The translations under genes and the position numbers were made by a program. A model generated the notes under the pieces. That model had not been told where the DNA came from, did not search any database, and saw only the letters and a list, made by a program, of their open reading frames with translations. A DNA stretch of 64,000 bases from M30B19 sp041741535 (lineage in GTDB: Bacteria > Planctomycetota > Planctomycetia > Pirellulales > Pirellulaceae): positions 56,513-120,512 of the forward strand of contig JBGSJV010000006.1 of the NCBI GenBank assembly GCA_041741535.1, read 5' to 3'. Each line of letters opens with the position of its first letter. The stretch's first letter is position 1. Positions 45,251 through 54,316 of the stretch are shown piece by piece.

Positions 45251-45288
45251 AAAAAAAGGCTCGCTCGGTTCGTACTACCAAGCGGGCC
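45251..45288 (-). terminator. Rho-independent terminator
   Basis: On the minus strand a 12-bp stem (GGCCCGCTTGGT with ACCGAGCGAGCC, one mismatch and one G-T pair) with a 7-nt loop is followed directly by seven T. It lies 31 bp past the stop of the PQQ-propeller gene at 45319. Confidence 0.8.
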
Positions 45289-45318
45289 TCGTAGACGCAA
45301 AAGCGTTTGTCGCGACAG

Positions 45319-46590
45319 TTACTGTTTGATGTCGTAGCAATACAGGATCTCTTGGTCCTTCAAATACAACTTGCCGTCAACCACTACGGGGTGGGTCCAA
45401 ATCCGGCCATCGCGTTTGCGTTTTGTCGATTGAGGAGATAATGTGAATCGGCCTCGTTCACGCCAACCGGCATCGGATGGTTCGACAAGAACGACGTCCC
45501 CTTTATCTTCCGATTGCATGATCAAACGACCGCCAGCGTAAGTGACGCAGCCCTTGCCCAAGGCATCCGTTTCCTCCCAGATCGATTCACCGGTTTCGAG
45601 ATCCTGGCAGGTCCAGCCCGGCCCATCCGAATAGCCGTACAAGTGTTTGCCGAGCAAAATCACGCCGCCGTGATGGTTCTTCATTACTTTATTGCGGTAG
45701 ACCTCGGATACCGAATTGTCTTCAGCGATTTGCACCATCATACAGCCAACACCATAACCGCTGGTAATGTAAATGCGATTGCCGTCCGCAATCGGTGTTG
45801 GAATTACGGCTACTCGTCCCGGCCAATCGACGGACCACAGTTGCTTGCCGGTCTTTGGATCAAGTCCTACCAGTCGTTGCATCAACAGCTGCACGTATTG
45901 TTTTTGACCGTTCGGTTGGGCAACAATCACCGACGAATAATGAACCGTGCCTTGGCAGCTCTCCGATTGCCACAGGAGCTTCCCGCTCGTTTTATCAACG
46001 GCCAAGATTGCTCCATCGGAACCACCTGGCGTTACGATGACTCGACCGTCATCTACCAATGGACTTTCAGAGTAGCCCCAGTCCGGTACTGATCCGCCGA
46101 AGTCGGTCAACTGAATCTTCCAAACTTCCTTGCCGCTGGTCTGTTCGCAACAAACAAGATGACCTTGAGCGCTTAGCGCATAGACACGACCATCGTCCAG
46201 TGTTGGAGTGCTGCGCGGGCCGTCACCCCAATTGTTGACAAAAAGCGGACCGAGGAGGGAACGCCACTTTTCTTTGCCGCTGGCGGCATCGATAGCCAGT
46301 AAGTATTCTTCTTGCCCAAACGCTCCCACCGTAAACAGTGTACCTTGAGCGACCGAGATCCCACCATAACCGAGGCCGGTCTCCGTGTTGGTCCATCGCT
46401 GTTTTGGTCCGCCGCTGGGCCACTCCATCATCAAGCCCGCTTCTTCAGACCGCCCCCCACGGTTTGGACCACGCCACTGGGTCCAATCATCCGACGGCGC
46501 CGAACTGGCAGAGATCGCTCCGCCGACCGAAAGTCCTAACCAGCAAATTGATGCAAGGACTGATTTCAAAATTGGTCGCTGAACGTTCAT
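45319..46590 (-). CDS. Exported PQQ-like beta-propeller protein
   Basis: A 423-aa exported protein with signal peptide (MNVQRPILKSVLASICWLGLSVGG...SSA) and a beta-propeller made of PQQ-type repeats such as LLAIDAASGKEKWRSL, LVCCEQTSGKEVWKIQL, ILAVDKTSGKLLWQSE and LVGLDPKTGKQLWSVDW. It begins DDWTQWRGPNRGG, a signature of a large planctomycete family of WRGPxRxG proteins of unknown activity. AAGGA precedes the ATG and an intrinsic terminator follows. BamB-like scaffolding or dehydrogenase activity cannot be decided from sequence. Confidence 0.9.
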   Translation of the reverse strand: MNVQRPILKSVLASICWLGLSVGGAISASSAPSDDWTQWRGPNRGGRSEEAGLMMEWPSGGPKQRWTNTETGLGYGGISVAQGTLFTVGAFGQEEYLLAIDAASGKEKWRSLLGPLFVNNWGDGPRSTPTLDDGRVYALSAQGHLVCCEQTSGKEVWKIQLTDFGGSVPDWGYSESPLVDDGRVIVTPGGSDGAILAVDKTSGKLLWQSESCQGTVHYSSVIVAQPNGQKQYVQLLMQRLVGLDPKTGKQLWSVDWPGRVAVIPTPIADGNRIYITSGYGVGCMMVQIAEDNSVSEVYRNKVMKNHHGGVILLGKHLYGYSDGPGWTCQDLETGESIWEETDALGKGCVTYAGGRLIMQSEDKGDVVLVEPSDAGWRERGRFTLSPQSTKRKRDGRIWTHPVVVDGKLYLKDQEILYCYDIKQ

Positions 46591-46737
46591 TCTTATTCCT
46601 TTGGTTTGACAGGTTCGGGCACACGCGATAGGCAGAGAATACTATCTCGAGTCGGAACCCTGGTTGCCGCGGAGTCCCAAGACTTGCCTTCGGGGCGACA
46701 TTCTAACGGCCCAGTTCCCTTAGAGGAAAGCCGGTTG

Positions 46738-47334
46738 TTATTCCTTACTAACGATTTCGGCAACACCCAGAGCCTGAGTGACGGCCACAAATTGGTCGAC
46801 CAGAGCGTCAATCCGTTGGAGGATTTCGGGATCTTGGACCGCATCATGGGTAAAGGCTCCGCCCGTGGCGTAAACAAAGCGGGGCAGAATCAGGCAACGA
46901 AAGTCCAACATCAGGCTGTTGGCAAACGGCATCAAACTCATGTACGAACCGGCTCCACCAGCCGCACACATCAACCCAACGACTTTGTCCTGCCAAGCCC
47001 GTCCGGTCAGTTCGATTAAATTCTTTAAGTTCGCGTTCACGTCGTAGTTGTAAATGGGACTAGCAATCAGCACGCCGCGAGCACCGGCAATTAGACCTGA
47101 CAAGAATCCAACCGATGGGTCACGGTAGGCTGAATGGCCATCACAAAGTGGCAACGAGATCTCCGCCAGATCGACCCATTCCACTTGACTCGCGGAATTT
47201 CCGGTCGGTTGCTGGTCGATCCTTTCTTGCATCCGGCGATACGCCCATTGGGCCATCAACCGCGATCGGCTCGTTGGGTGCAGGCTACTGGAGATGATCA
47301 AGAACTTCGCCTGCGTCGTAGAATCTGAATTCAT
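46738..47334 (-). CDS. NADPH-dependent FMN reductase family flavoprotein
   Basis: A 198-aa flavodoxin-fold protein. SSSLHPTSRSRLMAQ is the phosphate-binding loop, and SPIYNYDVNANLKNLIELTGR and LMCAAGGAGSYM complete the FMN site seen in the azoreductase/chromate-reductase-like family. The physiological substrate is unknown. ATG at 47334 follows GGAAG and is preferred to an in-frame start four codons upstream. It is 147 bp before the PQQ-propeller gene on the same strand. Confidence 0.88.
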   Translation of the reverse strand: MNSDSTTQAKFLIISSSLHPTSRSRLMAQWAYRRMQERIDQQPTGNSASQVEWVDLAEISLPLCDGHSAYRDPSVGFLSGLIAGARGVLIASPIYNYDVNANLKNLIELTGRAWQDKVVGLMCAAGGAGSYMSLMPFANSLMLDFRCLILPRFVYATGGAFTHDAVQDPEILQRIDALVDQFVAVTQALGVAEIVSKE

Positions 47335-47423
47335 GGATACTTCCAAAGGGAAATGTGAATTGGTCGCTCGAATCGCCAGATAATGGTCACATTACCGAGA
47401 GCTGAGATGGATGTGATCGGCAC

Positions 47424-48875
47424 CTACGCCACGATGGCGTCGACGACTTTTCCGTGCACGTCCGTGAGACGCATGTCACGACCGCCCCAGCGATACGTCA
47501 ACTTCTTGTGATCCACGCCTAACAGGTGGAGCATGGTCGCATGTAGATCGTGAATTTGCAGTTTACCTTCAATGGCTTTATAGCCATATTCGTCCGTGGC
47601 ACCATAAGTCGTTCCACCTTTCACGCCGCCGCCGGCCATCCACAAACTAAATCCGAACGGATTGTGATCACGCCCATCACTGCCTTGAGCAAAAGGGGTT
47701 CGACCAAACTCACCAGCCCAAACAATCAACGTCTCGTGCAAGAGTCCACGTTGTTCCAAGTCTTCCAGCAACGCCGCAATCGGTTGGTCAACGGCCAAAG
47801 CATTGGCTTCGTGCCCACCTTTAAGATTGCTGTGTTGATCCCACCGATCGCTGCCAACGCTCGGACAAGTTAGTTCGATGAACCGCACTCCCGCTTCCAC
47901 CATGCGCCGCGCGATCAAACATTGGCGCCCAAAGATCCTGGTGGCTTCGTTGGTGGCATCCACGCCGTAGGAAGTTAGTGTTGTCGCGGTTTCTGCGGAC
48001 AAATCCATAATCTCGGGAACTTTGCCCTGCATGCGAAACGCCAATTCAAAGTTGCTGATCGCCGCTTCGACGTCGTTCTTTTTAGGCAAATTTTCAAAGT
48101 ACTCGCGATCCAACGAGCGGATCAAATCCAAGGTCGATGCTTGGGCAGCACGACGATTCTCGGGCGGCTGAATGTTGGCCACCGGATAGGGGCCGTTGGA
48201 AAACACCGAGCCTTGAAACGCGGCCGGAAGAAAGCCACTGCCAAAACAATCCAAGCCACCCGGCGGGATCAGACCTCCGTTCAAAACAACGAAACCCGGT
48301 AGGTCCAATGATTCGCTGCCCAAGCCATAACCGACCCAAGCTCCCATGCTCGGTCGGCCTTGAAAGCCACTCCCCGAATGAAGGAAGTAGTTGCCGTTGG
48401 TATGTTCCGAGAATTCGCTAGTCATTGACCGAATCACCGCCAACTTGTCGGCATGTTTCGCAACATGCGGAAATAGACTGCTAATCGGCAGTCCTGAGTT
48501 TCCGTGGTTTTGAAACTTCCACGGGCTGCCGAGTGTGTTTCCATTGTTGTTGAACTGCGTCGGCTCCATCTTCATAGCAAATGGCTGGCCATGTTCCGCT
48601 TGGAGTCGCGGCTTGGGATCAAAGGTGTCCATTTGGGCTGGGCCGCCGTCCATGTACAGGAAGATGACATTCTTGGCCCGGGCCGCGTGGTGCAAGCCAT
48701 TTTGGTCTCCCAGCAGCCCCTCCCCAGCCACCGGACGGAACCCGGCAACGTTGCGGTCGCCCCCGTACGCAGGATGTTGGGCCAACGCAGCCAACGCGAC
48801 ACCGCCCATACCACAGGCCGACCGCCAGAGAAAATCGCGGCGAGAAGAAATGCGGCGATAAAGGTCGTTGTTCAT
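47424..48875 (-). CDS. DUF1501 protein without adjacent partner
   Basis: A 483-aa paralogue of the protein at 13715-15139, with twin-arginine signal SSRRDFLWRSACGMGGVALAAL and motifs IFLYMDGGPAQMDTFDPKP, TQFNNNGNTL, WAGEFGRTPFAQG, GRDHNPFGFSLWMAGGG and LTDVHGKVV. DUF1501 genes usually follow a DUF1549/DUF1553 gene, but here the neighbours are an FMN reductase and a J-like protein, so this is an orphan. The function is unknown. Confidence 0.92.
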   Translation of the reverse strand: MNNDLYRRISSRRDFLWRSACGMGGVALAALAQHPAYGGDRNVAGFRPVAGEGLLGDQNGLHHAARAKNVIFLYMDGGPAQMDTFDPKPRLQAEHGQPFAMKMEPTQFNNNGNTLGSPWKFQNHGNSGLPISSLFPHVAKHADKLAVIRSMTSEFSEHTNGNYFLHSGSGFQGRPSMGAWVGYGLGSESLDLPGFVVLNGGLIPPGGLDCFGSGFLPAAFQGSVFSNGPYPVANIQPPENRRAAQASTLDLIRSLDREYFENLPKKNDVEAAISNFELAFRMQGKVPEIMDLSAETATTLTSYGVDATNEATRIFGRQCLIARRMVEAGVRFIELTCPSVGSDRWDQHSNLKGGHEANALAVDQPIAALLEDLEQRGLLHETLIVWAGEFGRTPFAQGSDGRDHNPFGFSLWMAGGGVKGGTTYGATDEYGYKAIEGKLQIHDLHATMLHLLGVDHKKLTYRWGGRDMRLTDVHGKVVDAIVA

Positions 48876-48962
48876 GAACTTGTCTCTTTGAGGGCGATTC
48901 GGTTGCCTGCCAGATCCATTGTAGATGACTTTGGTCGCAGATCCAATCTGTTCGGCCCAACA

Positions 48963-50615
48963 TCATCGGCGGAATCGGACCGCCGTTGCGAAGAAAGCCA
49001 ATCCCATGTCGTTCGCAAGAAATGCGTTCAGGATTTGGCCATGCCGAAATTCCTCGTGCTGCGACACGATCGCACTTGTGGCACCGACCAATTCGGACAT
49101 GGGCACCGGGTTCGCTTCCAACAACTGTACAAATCGTTGCCGCCATTGACCGTAGTAAGACTCGGTCACAAACCGGCTGATTCGTTTGTGCCAAAATGGC
49201 TCGAAAAACTTCGGTTTGAACCAGAAGTGATAACCCCACACACCTCCGACGGACAGGAACAAGATTAAAAAGCAGGACACGGGGACAAATTGAATCAAAC
49301 CACTGAGCAGCAACCAAGGCGTAATGAAAACCATCACGTACGCGGCCATGTTGCTGATTCGATACCCGTACCGTAATGACGGGGAAGCAGTCCAACTTGC
49401 GCTCTGGTCGCGCAATAAAGCGTGAACCACCGGCAGTAACTGTTGCCGATTGACGCGGTCTTCGATCACCCCGTGCCGCTCTGCGACATCGTTACTGATG
49501 TTCTCCCACAGCAGCCATGTATTCCAATGACCTTGGTGAATGGTTTCGTCTTCTGTGTGTGGGAAAGCGGCGAGCAAGTCGAGAGGAGCCGCTGCGAAAT
49601 CCAAGTTGTTTTGAACAACGATCTGATCTCGCTGCAAGCCTTGGCCCATAAAGAACTGCTCGACACATTTCAAAATGTGTTCCAGCATCGGATGAGCTTG
49701 CTTCAATACGGCGGGCAACTGGAAGTGGTATTCGCGCAGCTGTTCCAAAAAATGCATGTCGCTTTCCAACTGCTTCGGCAATTGCACCCCGCTTGTGGTG
49801 ATCCAATCAAAGACTTGGGTGACCCAAGCGGGATCTGCTTTCCAAATGGCACGAGGCATGATCTGAAGATAAAAGGCCAAGCGTCCGCTCATACGGAACG
49901 ATTTTAAATTCTTCTCGCACTGTTCCAGGGTCCGCCGAAAGGTCTCAAAGGTCGAGTGAATCAGTAGTCGATGCCAGGCACTTTCAGTTAGGAAGTAGTA
50001 CCAATCGTTTTGTACGACCTTGGACGTCGCCAACAATAGCCCGGGGAGCAGATCGATCGGAAGCTCGGTCCGTAGACATTCATAAAACAACGTCATCAAG
50101 CCGTTGTCATCCGGATAGGATTTCAAACCTTCCAAAAGCCACCGAAAGAACAAGCCTTCATTTGGTTTGACAACATCGGATAATAATGCCAAGGCGTAAA
50201 AATCGAACGGCGATTTCTTCTCCACCTGCTGCAATTGCCGATACAGAGTCGCGGGCGGTTCCGATTTCAAACGTTCGTGAAGTGGAGCAACCGGTAGGGG
50301 AGTTGGGCTTTGGGGCGCGTCAGAGCCGCGAATTGTCCCTGACGGATCGCCGGCTTGGTTCAGCGAGGATTCGGCATTCCAATGGTATTTGGTTCCCCCC
50401 AAGAATTGGGCATCCTGTTTCCCATACCGCAGAATACCCTCCAGGTACTCGAAGGCCGCTCGAATTCTCTGAAACTCTTCTGGGGCGGTTTCAGGCTTGA
50501 ATTGCTTGATTAGTTGAGCATAGCTCCGTTTCAAGTCCTTACGATCAAAGTTCTCTTCGAGTCCAAAGAAACCACGCGGGTCGTGCGGCAGTTTGTTCCA
50601 GTCGACGTTGCTCAT
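48963..50615 (-). CDS. J-domain-like membrane protein lacking HPD
   Basis: A 550-aa protein whose first 65 residues form a J-like domain (FFGLEENFDRKDLKRSYAQLIKQFKPETAPEEFQRIRAAFEYLEGIL). The HPD tripeptide required to stimulate Hsp70 is replaced by KPE. A long helical region follows, then two transmembrane helices (AYVMVFITPWLLLSGLIQFV and CFLILFLSVGGVWGYHF) near residue 440-490 and a basic C-terminus. It starts 12 bp after the coiled-coil protein gene in an operon with an HscC-like Hsp70. A membrane-bound co-chaperone role is inferred. Confidence 0.82.
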   Translation of the reverse strand: MSNVDWNKLPHDPRGFFGLEENFDRKDLKRSYAQLIKQFKPETAPEEFQRIRAAFEYLEGILRYGKQDAQFLGGTKYHWNAESSLNQAGDPSGTIRGSDAPQSPTPLPVAPLHERLKSEPPATLYRQLQQVEKKSPFDFYALALLSDVVKPNEGLFFRWLLEGLKSYPDDNGLMTLFYECLRTELPIDLLPGLLLATSKVVQNDWYYFLTESAWHRLLIHSTFETFRRTLEQCEKNLKSFRMSGRLAFYLQIMPRAIWKADPAWVTQVFDWITTSGVQLPKQLESDMHFLEQLREYHFQLPAVLKQAHPMLEHILKCVEQFFMGQGLQRDQIVVQNNLDFAAAPLDLLAAFPHTEDETIHQGHWNTWLLWENISNDVAERHGVIEDRVNRQQLLPVVHALLRDQSASWTASPSLRYGYRISNMAAYVMVFITPWLLLSGLIQFVPVSCFLILFLSVGGVWGYHFWFKPKFFEPFWHKRISRFVTESYYGQWRQRFVQLLEANPVPMSELVGATSAIVSQHEEFRHGQILNAFLANDMGLAFFATAVRFRR

Positions 50616-50627
50616 GGTGGAGTATCG

Positions 50628-51332
50628 CTACCGTGTACTTATATGGACGATTCGTGCGATTAGCACCAGAAAAAAAATAATCGCAAAGAACGTGTAGCCC
50701 ATACCTTCCAGGGGAGATTGGGAGTTGGAGGACGAACCTGAATAAGCTCGCGCGACGTAGCGTTTTCCGGCTCGCGCTGCCAATATTTGATCGAACCAAG
50801 CGCGTTCCAATTGATAGATTTCGGGGAAACGATCTATCAACATCCGCACCATCGATTTTACCGACGACAGAGCCTCGTGAAAGGGAAGCGTGAAAAGGTA
50901 CTCGTCTTTCACACGGCCCGCTTCGATGGGGGGGAGCATCATGACCCGTTTGATCGTGTTCAAGAGATTCGAGTTCGAATGCGGGAGTCCCATCAAGCCT
51001 TGGACTTGCTGGCGCATGTTCACCAAATGGAGCATGCGTTCCACACTTTTTTGTAGTTCGGGAAAATCGCTGACATCCAACTTGTTGAGTTGTAATTGCA
51101 GTTGTGTCCCCGGAGCGGTCCAAAAAACGCCCCGCAGGGAATCTAGTTCCTGCTGCAATTTCTTTCGGCGAGCCTGGCGTTTCTTAGCCGCTTCGGTCCC
51201 GCCTTCCTGAACGCGAGTCGGCAGACCCAACGCAGCGGCCCTGAGATCCAAAATCTGTTCCGCCTGCTTCGCCGGGTTCAGCTGCAGGCAACGATAAACA
51301 TATTTGAGATCGGGTCCGGCCGTCTGCGTCAC
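50628..51332 (-). CDS. Tail-anchored coiled-coil protein in Hsp70 operon (234 aa)
   Basis: No family was recognised. A Lys/Arg/Gln-rich helix (EAAKKRQARRKKLQQELDSL, about 48-67) suggests a coiled coil. The body is helical, and the last 25 residues form a single hydrophobic helix (GMGYTFFAIIFFLVLIARIVHI), so the protein is likely tail-anchored in the membrane. The GTG start overlaps the Hsp70 stop (GTGA at 51329-51332), which implies translational coupling. It may bridge the Hsp70 and the J-like membrane protein. Confidence 0.75.
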   Translation of the reverse strand: MTQTAGPDLKYVYRCLQLNPAKQAEQILDLRAAALGLPTRVQEGGTEAAKKRQARRKKLQQELDSLRGVFWTAPGTQLQLQLNKLDVSDFPELQKSVERMLHLVNMRQQVQGLMGLPHSNSNLLNTIKRVMMLPPIEAGRVKDEYLFTLPFHEALSSVKSMVRMLIDRFPEIYQLERAWFDQILAARAGKRYVARAYSGSSSNSQSPLEGMGYTFFAIIFFLVLIARIVHISTR

Positions 51333-53071
51333 GGTTGTTCGTCCTCGACTTGGCCGCTGTACGAGATCCCCAATTGCTCCAAAGTAATCAGCAGATCTTG
51401 CCTGACACTTGGGAAACTGTCACGGTCTGCATCGACCATGGCGTGTTCAAAGCGATCAATGGCGTATTCCAGCTGCTCCCGTTGGTATCGGTTGACCTCG
51501 CCGACCATTCGTTCGGCAAACCGTAAGAGTCGTTGATTCTCCAACTCATCCCGGGGATAGAACTTCAATCGCTGCAAGTTGCGGATGGCCTGCTCCAATT
51601 CGAACTTGGAGAGTGTCGCGGCATGATTTGTGAGGACGGTGCTGAACTTGCGACCGCTGCTGGGCACAAAGGCTTCGACTTCCAATAATCCGTTGAGATC
51701 GTACGTGAACCGAATCATGATCTCGGCACCGGCAGGCAGCCGAGGAATGTCCTTGACTTGAAGTTCGCCCAGGTAGATGTTATCGACAACTTTTCGCGCA
51801 TCTCCTTGATAGACTTTGACCAAGATTTCAGGTTGATTGTCGATGACCGTACAGACGACTTCTTCCCGCGAGACAGGGATGGTCGTGTTTCGATGAATGA
51901 TCGGATTGAAATAGCCCGATTCGAGCCGATTCCCAAATTCTTTGGAGATCGCAATTCCCAGCGTGAACGGACAAACATCCGTCATCACCATTTCGCGAAC
52001 GTCGGCATGGTCAACGATCAACGCGGCTTGGACCGCAGCTCCTAAAGCCACCACCTCGTCCGGATTGTATTTGATCAAACCTACCTTGCCGAACATCTCT
52101 TTGATGCAGTCCTGCATCACGGCCATGCGCGTCGCTCCACCGACCAAGATGATCTCGTCAATATTCTTGGCCTCACGTTCGCCGTCTTGCATGGCGCGAG
52201 TGATTGGTCGTTTGATACGTTCCATAAGTGGAGCGACGATTTTGGCAAAGGACGGCAAGTCCAACTTGACCGCACGCGATTCGTCGTAAGTCCCTTGGTC
52301 GTCAGGAAGGCGAATTCGAACCGTGGCTTCCGTTGCCAAGTCGCGTTTGGCTCTTTCACATTCTTGTCGTAGTCGGGCCACACGGAGTGGCGTCTTCAAT
52401 TCGGCGACTTCGAGAACCAAGCCTTCTTTCTTCAAGACGGTTGACACGATCCGATCGGTGAAGTCCTCGCCGCCCAACATGCTTTCTCCGGCGGTGGAAA
52501 CGATCTCCAAGGTTCCTTCAAAGATCTCCATCAAAGTGACGTCAAAGGTTCCGCCGCCCAAGTCAACAACCAAGACATGCTTCTCCGCATGGCGATCATG
52601 GAAGCCGTACGTCAGCGCGGCGGCGGTTGGCTCGTTGATGATCCGCCGAACCTTTAACCCCGCCATTTCTCCGGCTTGTTTTGTGGCTTTGCGTTGGTGG
52701 TCATTGAAGTACGCAGGTACGGTAATAACGGCCGACTCAACGGTCTTTTTTAGGAATGCCTCCGCGTCTTCTCGCAGAGCCTTGAGGACAAAACTAGACA
52801 GCTCGACCGGCGTAAACGACTTGCCACTCAATAGAACTTTGTGATCCGTTCCCATCCATCGTTTGAAGCAAGACGCACTGGCCTCCGGGCGAGTCACCCG
52901 CAGTTCTTTGGCGGCTTCGCCAACAATCAACCGGCCATCATCGAGAATGGCAACTACCGAAGGCGTCAAAACGGATCCATGAGGATTTGGGATCAGTAGC
53001 GGACGCCCATCTTGGAAAACGGAACAAAGCGAATGGGTCGTTCCCAAGTCGATTCCGATAATCGTTTCCAT
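51329..53071 (-). CDS. hscC: HscC-type Hsp70 chaperone
   Basis: A 580-aa Hsp70 close to E. coli HscC in length and signatures: IGIDLGTTHSLCSVF, FKRWMGTD, FTPVELSSFVLKALREDAEAFL, DLGGGTFDVTLME, MTDVCPFTLGIAISKE, FNPIIHRNTTIPVSR and KFYPRDELENQRLL. It lacks the long C-terminal lid of DnaK, as HscC does. E. coli hscC lies near J-protein genes (djlB/djlC), and here a J-like gene is in the same operon. The substrate is unknown. The stop overlaps the next gene by 4 bp. It is transcribed away from repeat copy D. Confidence 0.92.
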   Translation of the reverse strand: METIIGIDLGTTHSLCSVFQDGRPLLIPNPHGSVLTPSVVAILDDGRLIVGEAAKELRVTRPEASASCFKRWMGTDHKVLLSGKSFTPVELSSFVLKALREDAEAFLKKTVESAVITVPAYFNDHQRKATKQAGEMAGLKVRRIINEPTAAALTYGFHDRHAEKHVLVVDLGGGTFDVTLMEIFEGTLEIVSTAGESMLGGEDFTDRIVSTVLKKEGLVLEVAELKTPLRVARLRQECERAKRDLATEATVRIRLPDDQGTYDESRAVKLDLPSFAKIVAPLMERIKRPITRAMQDGEREAKNIDEIILVGGATRMAVMQDCIKEMFGKVGLIKYNPDEVVALGAAVQAALIVDHADVREMVMTDVCPFTLGIAISKEFGNRLESGYFNPIIHRNTTIPVSREEVVCTVIDNQPEILVKVYQGDARKVVDNIYLGELQVKDIPRLPAGAEIMIRFTYDLNGLLEVEAFVPSSGRKFSTVLTNHAATLSKFELEQAIRNLQRLKFYPRDELENQRLLRFAERMVGEVNRYQREQLEYAIDRFEHAMVDADRDSFPSVRQDLLITLEQLGISYSGQVEDEQP

Positions 53072-53135
53072 CTTAGCCTGCTACTTGTGGTGAACCTGAC
53101 CTGCGTTGAACCTTACCTTTGGTGAACGAAGTCTT

Positions 53136-53237
53136 GAGGCGTTGTCCTAAAAAGGGCTGCCCCTCTCCGGCCGCTGCCTTTTGTCCGGAATTTTGCATGC
53201 GCCGCCAAGGGTCCGACTTCCTTTAGGACCAAGCCTC
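53136..53237 (+). repeat. Dispersed palindromic element, copy D
   Basis: Arms GAGGCGTTGTCCTAAA (53136-53151) and TTTAGGACCAAGCCTC (53222-53237) pair at 14 of 16 positions. The core CTCTCCGGCC...TTTTGTCCGGAATTTTGCATGC is in plus orientation. It lies between the trxB stop and the hscC start, 65 bp from the latter. Confidence 0.83.
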
Positions 53238-53266
53238 GTTGCTGCGGTCGAGCCATCCCAGGATGT

Positions 53267-54316
53267 TTATTCGTGTTCCGCCAACCAGCGTTCGGCGTCC
53301 AGCGCCGCCATGCAGCCGGTTCCAGCGGAAGTAATCGCTTGACGATAATAGTCGTCGGCGACATCCCCAGCGGCAAAAACACCTTCAACGCTCGTTACGG
53401 TTCGGAATGGACGGTGCCAAACCAAATATCCTTTGTCATTGGTCTCCAATTGACCATCAAGAAAACTTGTGTTCGGCGTATGGCCAATGGCCAAGAACAA
53501 ACCACCAATTTCCCGAACCTCGGTCGATTCATCAAGAGTGCTTTTCAATCGAATGGCGGTGACTCGATTGCCATCACCCAACACTTCGGTGACCTCGCGA
53601 TGCCATAACATCTCAATCTTCGGGTTCGTCAAGGCTCGGTCGGCCATGATCTTCGAGGCTCGCAGTTGGTCTCGACGGACGATCATGTAGACCTTCGAAG
53701 CAAATTTCGTCAGGTAACTGGCTTCTTCTACGGCCGAGTCTCCGCCGCCAACCACCGCCAATTCCCGATCCCGAAATAAAGGCAACGCTCCGTCGCAGAC
53801 GGCACAGGCGCTGACACCTTTATTCTTATAAGAATGTTCACTATCCAGACCTAAATAATTGGCTCTCGCTCCGGTCGCGACAATCACAGCATGCGTCTTG
53901 ATGGGTTCTCCTTGCCCTGGATACAAAATGAACGGTCGCTGCGAAAAATCAACCTTTACAATGTCGTCTCCGATGACGGTGGTCCCAAAGTTCAACGCTT
54001 GTTGTTTCATGAGTTCCATCAACTCCGTACCTTGCACGGCATAATGCAATTGCCCGTCCCGTTGATGATTGGGCGCCGGTGGAAGGTTCCACTGACGGTC
54101 TTTATCCACTGCCGACTCGACGAACGCTCGAATATTTCCAGCTGGAAAACCAGCGTAGTTTTCGACTTCGGTTGTCATCGCCAATTGACCAAGCGGGATC
54201 ATCTCCGGCTTCGTTGTTCCTTCGAACAAAATCGGTTTCAAGTTTGCCCTGGAGGCATAAATCGCGGCTGACCAACCCGCAGGTCCACTTCCAATAATCA
54301 CAACGTTCTGTACCAC
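53267..54316 (-). CDS. trxB: Thioredoxin-disulfide reductase with insertion
   Basis: A 349-aa flavoprotein that reduces thioredoxin with NADPH. The FAD site is IIGSGPAGWSAAIYASRA, the redox motif CAVCDG at 171-176 (usual CATC), and the NADPH site VVGGGDSAVEEA; AIGHTPNT and FAAGDVADDYYRQ complete the FAD contacts. Compared with the usual roughly 315-aa enzymes there is an insertion of about 35 residues (60-96, RAFVESAVDKDRQWNLPP...) after the NYAGFP motif. It is the only TrxB here, with no thioredoxin neighbour. Confidence 0.95.
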   Translation of the reverse strand: MVQNVVIIGSGPAGWSAAIYASRANLKPILFEGTTKPEMIPLGQLAMTTEVENYAGFPAGNIRAFVESAVDKDRQWNLPPAPNHQRDGQLHYAVQGTELMELMKQQALNFGTTVIGDDIVKVDFSQRPFILYPGQGEPIKTHAVIVATGARANYLGLDSEHSYKNKGVSACAVCDGALPLFRDRELAVVGGGDSAVEEASYLTKFASKVYMIVRRDQLRASKIMADRALTNPKIEMLWHREVTEVLGDGNRVTAIRLKSTLDESTEVREIGGLFLAIGHTPNTSFLDGQLETNDKGYLVWHRPFRTVTSVEGVFAAGDVADDYYRQAITSAGTGCMAALDAERWLAEHE

